In this document: positions 32,273-33,779 of the stretch, piece after piece
How the letters are laid out: each line of letters opens with the position of its first letter
How positions within the stretch are numbered: position 1 is the first letter of the stretch
DNA from: Planctomycetota bacterium
GTDB lineage: Bacteria; Planctomycetota; UBA8108; UBA1146
Length of the DNA: 33,779 nucleotides
NCBI GenBank assembly: GCA_013911165.1
Contig: JACETR010000028.1
Span: 1-33,779, forward strand
Reading direction: 5' to 3'
Program-made: the position numbers and the translations under genes
The notes under the pieces: model-generated
What the model was told of the DNA's origin: nothing
Databases searched by the model: none
The model's input: the letters and a program-made list of their open reading frames with translations, nothing else

Positions 32273-33259
32273 CTAGCCGCCGATTTCGTGCATGCGACGG
32301 CTCGAGTGAATCCCCTGATCGAGGGCATGCCCCACCGGTTTTTGAAGAATGGCCTTACTGAGAGCTTCTCGAATCGCTGTGACTCCGCCACCGGAACGAA
32401 TCACGGAGCGCAGATCGGCCTCGTCATCTCTCAGCAGGCACAAAAGAAGTTTGCCCTCCGCCGAAAGTCGAACGCGATTACAGAATCCGCAAAAGGGATC
32501 GCTGACGGGGCTGATGAAACCAATGTTTCCCTGGGCATTGGCGAAGCGAAAGTTGCGACTCTCATCCGCCGGGTCAGGAGAAGGGTCGGGAATCAACTCA
32601 CCGAGAGCGGCTTCAATCTTCTGCCGACTCTCTGCTGACGGTACAACTTGCTGCCGTGCGATCTCTTCCGGCTCTCCGCTCCCAAACGGCATCAACTCGA
32701 TGAATCGGACATGAATCGGTTGATCGATGGTAAGGCGTGCCATTTCCACGAGGTCATTGTCATTGAGATCGCGGACCACTACAGAGTTCAGTTTGACGGG
32801 AGCCAGACCAGCAGCGGACGCAGCATCGATTCCCGCAAGAATTTTGTCGAGATCCGCAAGACGCATGATTTGGCGGACTCGTTCTCCATCGAGCGTATCC
32901 AGATGAATGTTGACCCGATCGAGACCGGCACTTTTCAGATCTTCCGCCAAACCTGGAAGAAGTATCCCATTTGTGGTCATGGCGATGTCTGCTTCGGGAG
33001 CCACTGCTCTCATACGGCTGACAATCTCGGTGAGATCCTTGCGCAGTGTTGGCTCGCCACCAGTAATACGGAACTTGCGGAATCCTGCGGAAACGGCTGC
33101 TTCCGTAACCAATCCGATCTCGGGCGCGGTCAAAAGTTTCTCTTCAGGAAGAAACTTCAAACCTTCGAGCGGCATACAATAACTACAACGCAGATTGCAG
33201 CGATCCATCACCGAGATTCGCATGTAATCGATGATTCTGCCGTGGCCGTCTCTGGGCAT
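32273..33259 (-). CDS. moaA: GTP 3',8-cyclase MoaA
   Basis: MoaA is a radical-SAM enzyme that, with MoaC, converts GTP to cyclic pyranopterin monophosphate for molybdenum cofactor synthesis. The 328-residue protein has the radical-SAM cluster CNLRCSYC (C21, C25, C28) and a SAM-binding GGEPTLR. The second C-terminal cluster motif FCGFCNRVRLSAEGKLLLC uses C257, C260 and C274, and the protein ends in the GG required by the family. Length is typical. Only a weak ribosome site precedes the ATG at 33259. No moaC, moaE or mog genes lie nearby; the small membrane protein is coupled downstream. Confidence 0.96.
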   Translation of the reverse strand: MPRDGHGRIIDYMRISVMDRCNLRCSYCMPLEGLKFLPEEKLLTAPEIGLVTEAAVSAGFRKFRITGGEPTLRKDLTEIVSRMRAVAPEADIAMTTNGILLPGLAEDLKSAGLDRVNIHLDTLDGERVRQIMRLADLDKILAGIDAASAAGLAPVKLNSVVVRDLNDNDLVEMARLTIDQPIHVRFIELMPFGSGEPEEIARQQVVPSAESRQKIEAALGELIPDPSPDPADESRNFRFANAQGNIGFISPVSDPFCGFCNRVRLSAEGKLLLCLLRDDEADLRSVIRSGGGVTAIREALSKAILQKPVGHALDQGIHSSRRMHEIGG

Positions 33260-33320
33260 TGCCAGATTCCATTCCGATATAAGCAGTGAGTGGAATCAGG
33301 CCACTTCAACTGAATGAAGA

Positions 33321-33339
33321 GGGAGGCAACACACCTCCC
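33321..33339 (-). terminator. Hairpin downstream of the HTH gene
   Basis: Six-base GC arms GGGAGG (33321-33326) and CCTCCC (33334-33339) enclose a seven-base loop, a few bases past the stop codon of the minus-strand HTH gene and before moaA. Read in that direction, TCTTCATT follows, a weak U tail. It may be a modest intrinsic terminator. Confidence 0.45.
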
Positions 33340-33343
33340 GTGA

Positions 33344-33779
33344 TCACATTTTTTCCAAAAGACTGTCGAGTAATACCAATGATTTCTCAACCTGCCTGCG
33401 GACTTTCAAAATTTCTTTTTTACCCAGGGATTTGTCACTGGTAATCCCCATTTTTTCATGTTCCTTGCGAATCTTGTCTCGAGTCTCGCGATTGATTCCA
33501 AACTCCCGCCGCCAGTTGGTCACACTCGGAGCGCTGACCCCAAATCGAATGGCAGTCTTCTCCACACCCTCCAAAGCAGAAAAGCGGGCCACTTCCTCGC
33601 GGAAGGTGTCTGGATAATTTTTGCGCCCTGAAGGGGCAGGTTTGCTGACCGGTTTCTTGGGGAGAACCACTTTTTTGCCCGCAACTGCGGCCTCTTTTGT
33701 CGCCCGAGTCACTCCAAAATCCTTGCGCCAGTTGGTCACACTCGGTGTCGAGACAGAAAACTTTTCCGCCGCAGCAACG
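33344..33779 (-). CDS. Duplicated helix-turn-helix protein (5' end outside window)
   Basis: The reading frame enters from the right edge, and 144 complete residues are visible before the stop. Two near-identical helix-turn-helix units occur 72 residues apart: KFSVSTPSVTNWRKDFGVTR and RFGVSAPSVTNWRREFGINR, each followed by a basic region. Between them lies a Lys/Pro/Ala-rich linker and an FREEVARFSALEG segment like the first helix of IS3-type transposase DNA-binding domains. The C-terminus is a lysine-rich helix (LKVRRQVEKSLVLLDSLLEKM) that could form a coiled coil. No recombinase core is seen, so I read it as a DNA-binding protein. The start is outside the window and more repeats may exist there. 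Confidence 0.65.
   Translation of the reverse strand, partial: VAAAEKFSVSTPSVTNWRKDFGVTRATKEAAVAGKKVVLPKKPVSKPAPSGRKNYPDTFREEVARFSALEGVEKTAIRFGVSAPSVTNWRREFGINRETRDKIRKEHEKMGITSDKSLGKKEILKVRRQVEKSLVLLDSLLEKM
33510..33529. repeat. 20-base direct repeat, left copy
   Basis: A 20-base word is identical to 33726-33745, exactly 216 bases (72 codons) apart and in the same frame. It encodes the conserved PSVTNW core of the helix-turn-helix repeats in the gene at 33344-33779. Confidence 0.85.
33726..33745. repeat. 20-base direct repeat, right copy
   Basis: This is identical to 33510-33529 and shows that the helix-turn-helix duplication is preserved at the nucleotide level in its core. Confidence 0.85.

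Noticed and set aside
33344..33779. Fragment of an IS3-type transposase
   Set aside because: The helix-turn-helix resembles those of transposases, but two copies with a linker and a terminal coiled-coil-like helix do not fit, and no terminal inverted repeats or DDE core are visible in the window.

Overview
The window looks like ordinary chromosome from a Gram-negative bacterium with a mid-50s GC content. Lipid A and LPS-core genes (lpxK, hldE, lpxL-like, a family 9 glycosyltransferase, DUF374) and type IV pilus retraction ATPases point to an outer membrane and surface motility. A secreted protein ends in a paired EF-hand, dockerin-like module of the kind abundant in Planctomycetota and some related uncultivated phyla. 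The ABC-transporter cluster with its large unfamiliar partner fits the same background. This lineage call is inference, because no rRNA gene or marker set is present. I found no insertion sequence, integrase, CRISPR array, tRNA or rRNA.

Layout. 1-6279 (minus strand): a small two-half domain protein, lpxK, a deoxyhypusine-synthase-like gene and hldE, followed by two PilT-family ATPases, the last cut by the window edge. 6395-8526 (minus): a coupled pair of degenerate enzyme homologues, ADP-ribosylglycohydrolase-like and FGGY-kinase-like. 8618-10516 (plus): glycosyltransferase 9 and DUF374 acyltransferase. 10497-12492 (minus): a secreted protein and an LpxL-type acyltransferase. 12609-12986 (plus): an IscA/ErpA-type Fe-S protein. 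13046-16307 (minus): hisS, an alpha/beta hydrolase and an orphan E1-alpha subunit, with 4-base overlaps. 16442-18763 (minus): tdh and kbl, the two-step threonine-to-glycine pathway. 18764-19164: an intergenic region rich in inverted repeats. 19165-20502 (plus): the cohesin-like/dockerin-like secreted protein with a textbook terminator. 20620-22098 (plus): pyruvate kinase. 22071-22904 (minus): DUF72. 22970-23362 (plus): a small unknown protein. 23408-25411 (minus): a swivel-first aconitase-family enzyme. 25679-26782 (minus): adenosine deaminase. 26789-30653 (minus): ABC ATPase, permease and a 502-residue partner, with a divergent second permease at 30770-31714. 31758-33259 (minus): moaA and a small membrane-anchored protein. 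33344 to the end (minus): a protein with duplicated helix-turn-helix units, cut by the window edge.

Genes are tightly packed. ATGA or TTGA start/stop overlaps link many neighbours, suggesting translational coupling, and at least five genes appear to start with TTG behind a good Shine-Dalgarno sequence. The points most worth a second look are the two neighbouring proteins that have lost the hallmark catalytic residues of their families, the deoxyhypusine-synthase-like gene inside the LPS operon, the swivel-first aconitase, the cohesin-like plus dockerin-like architecture, and the duplicated helix-turn-helix protein at the right edge.
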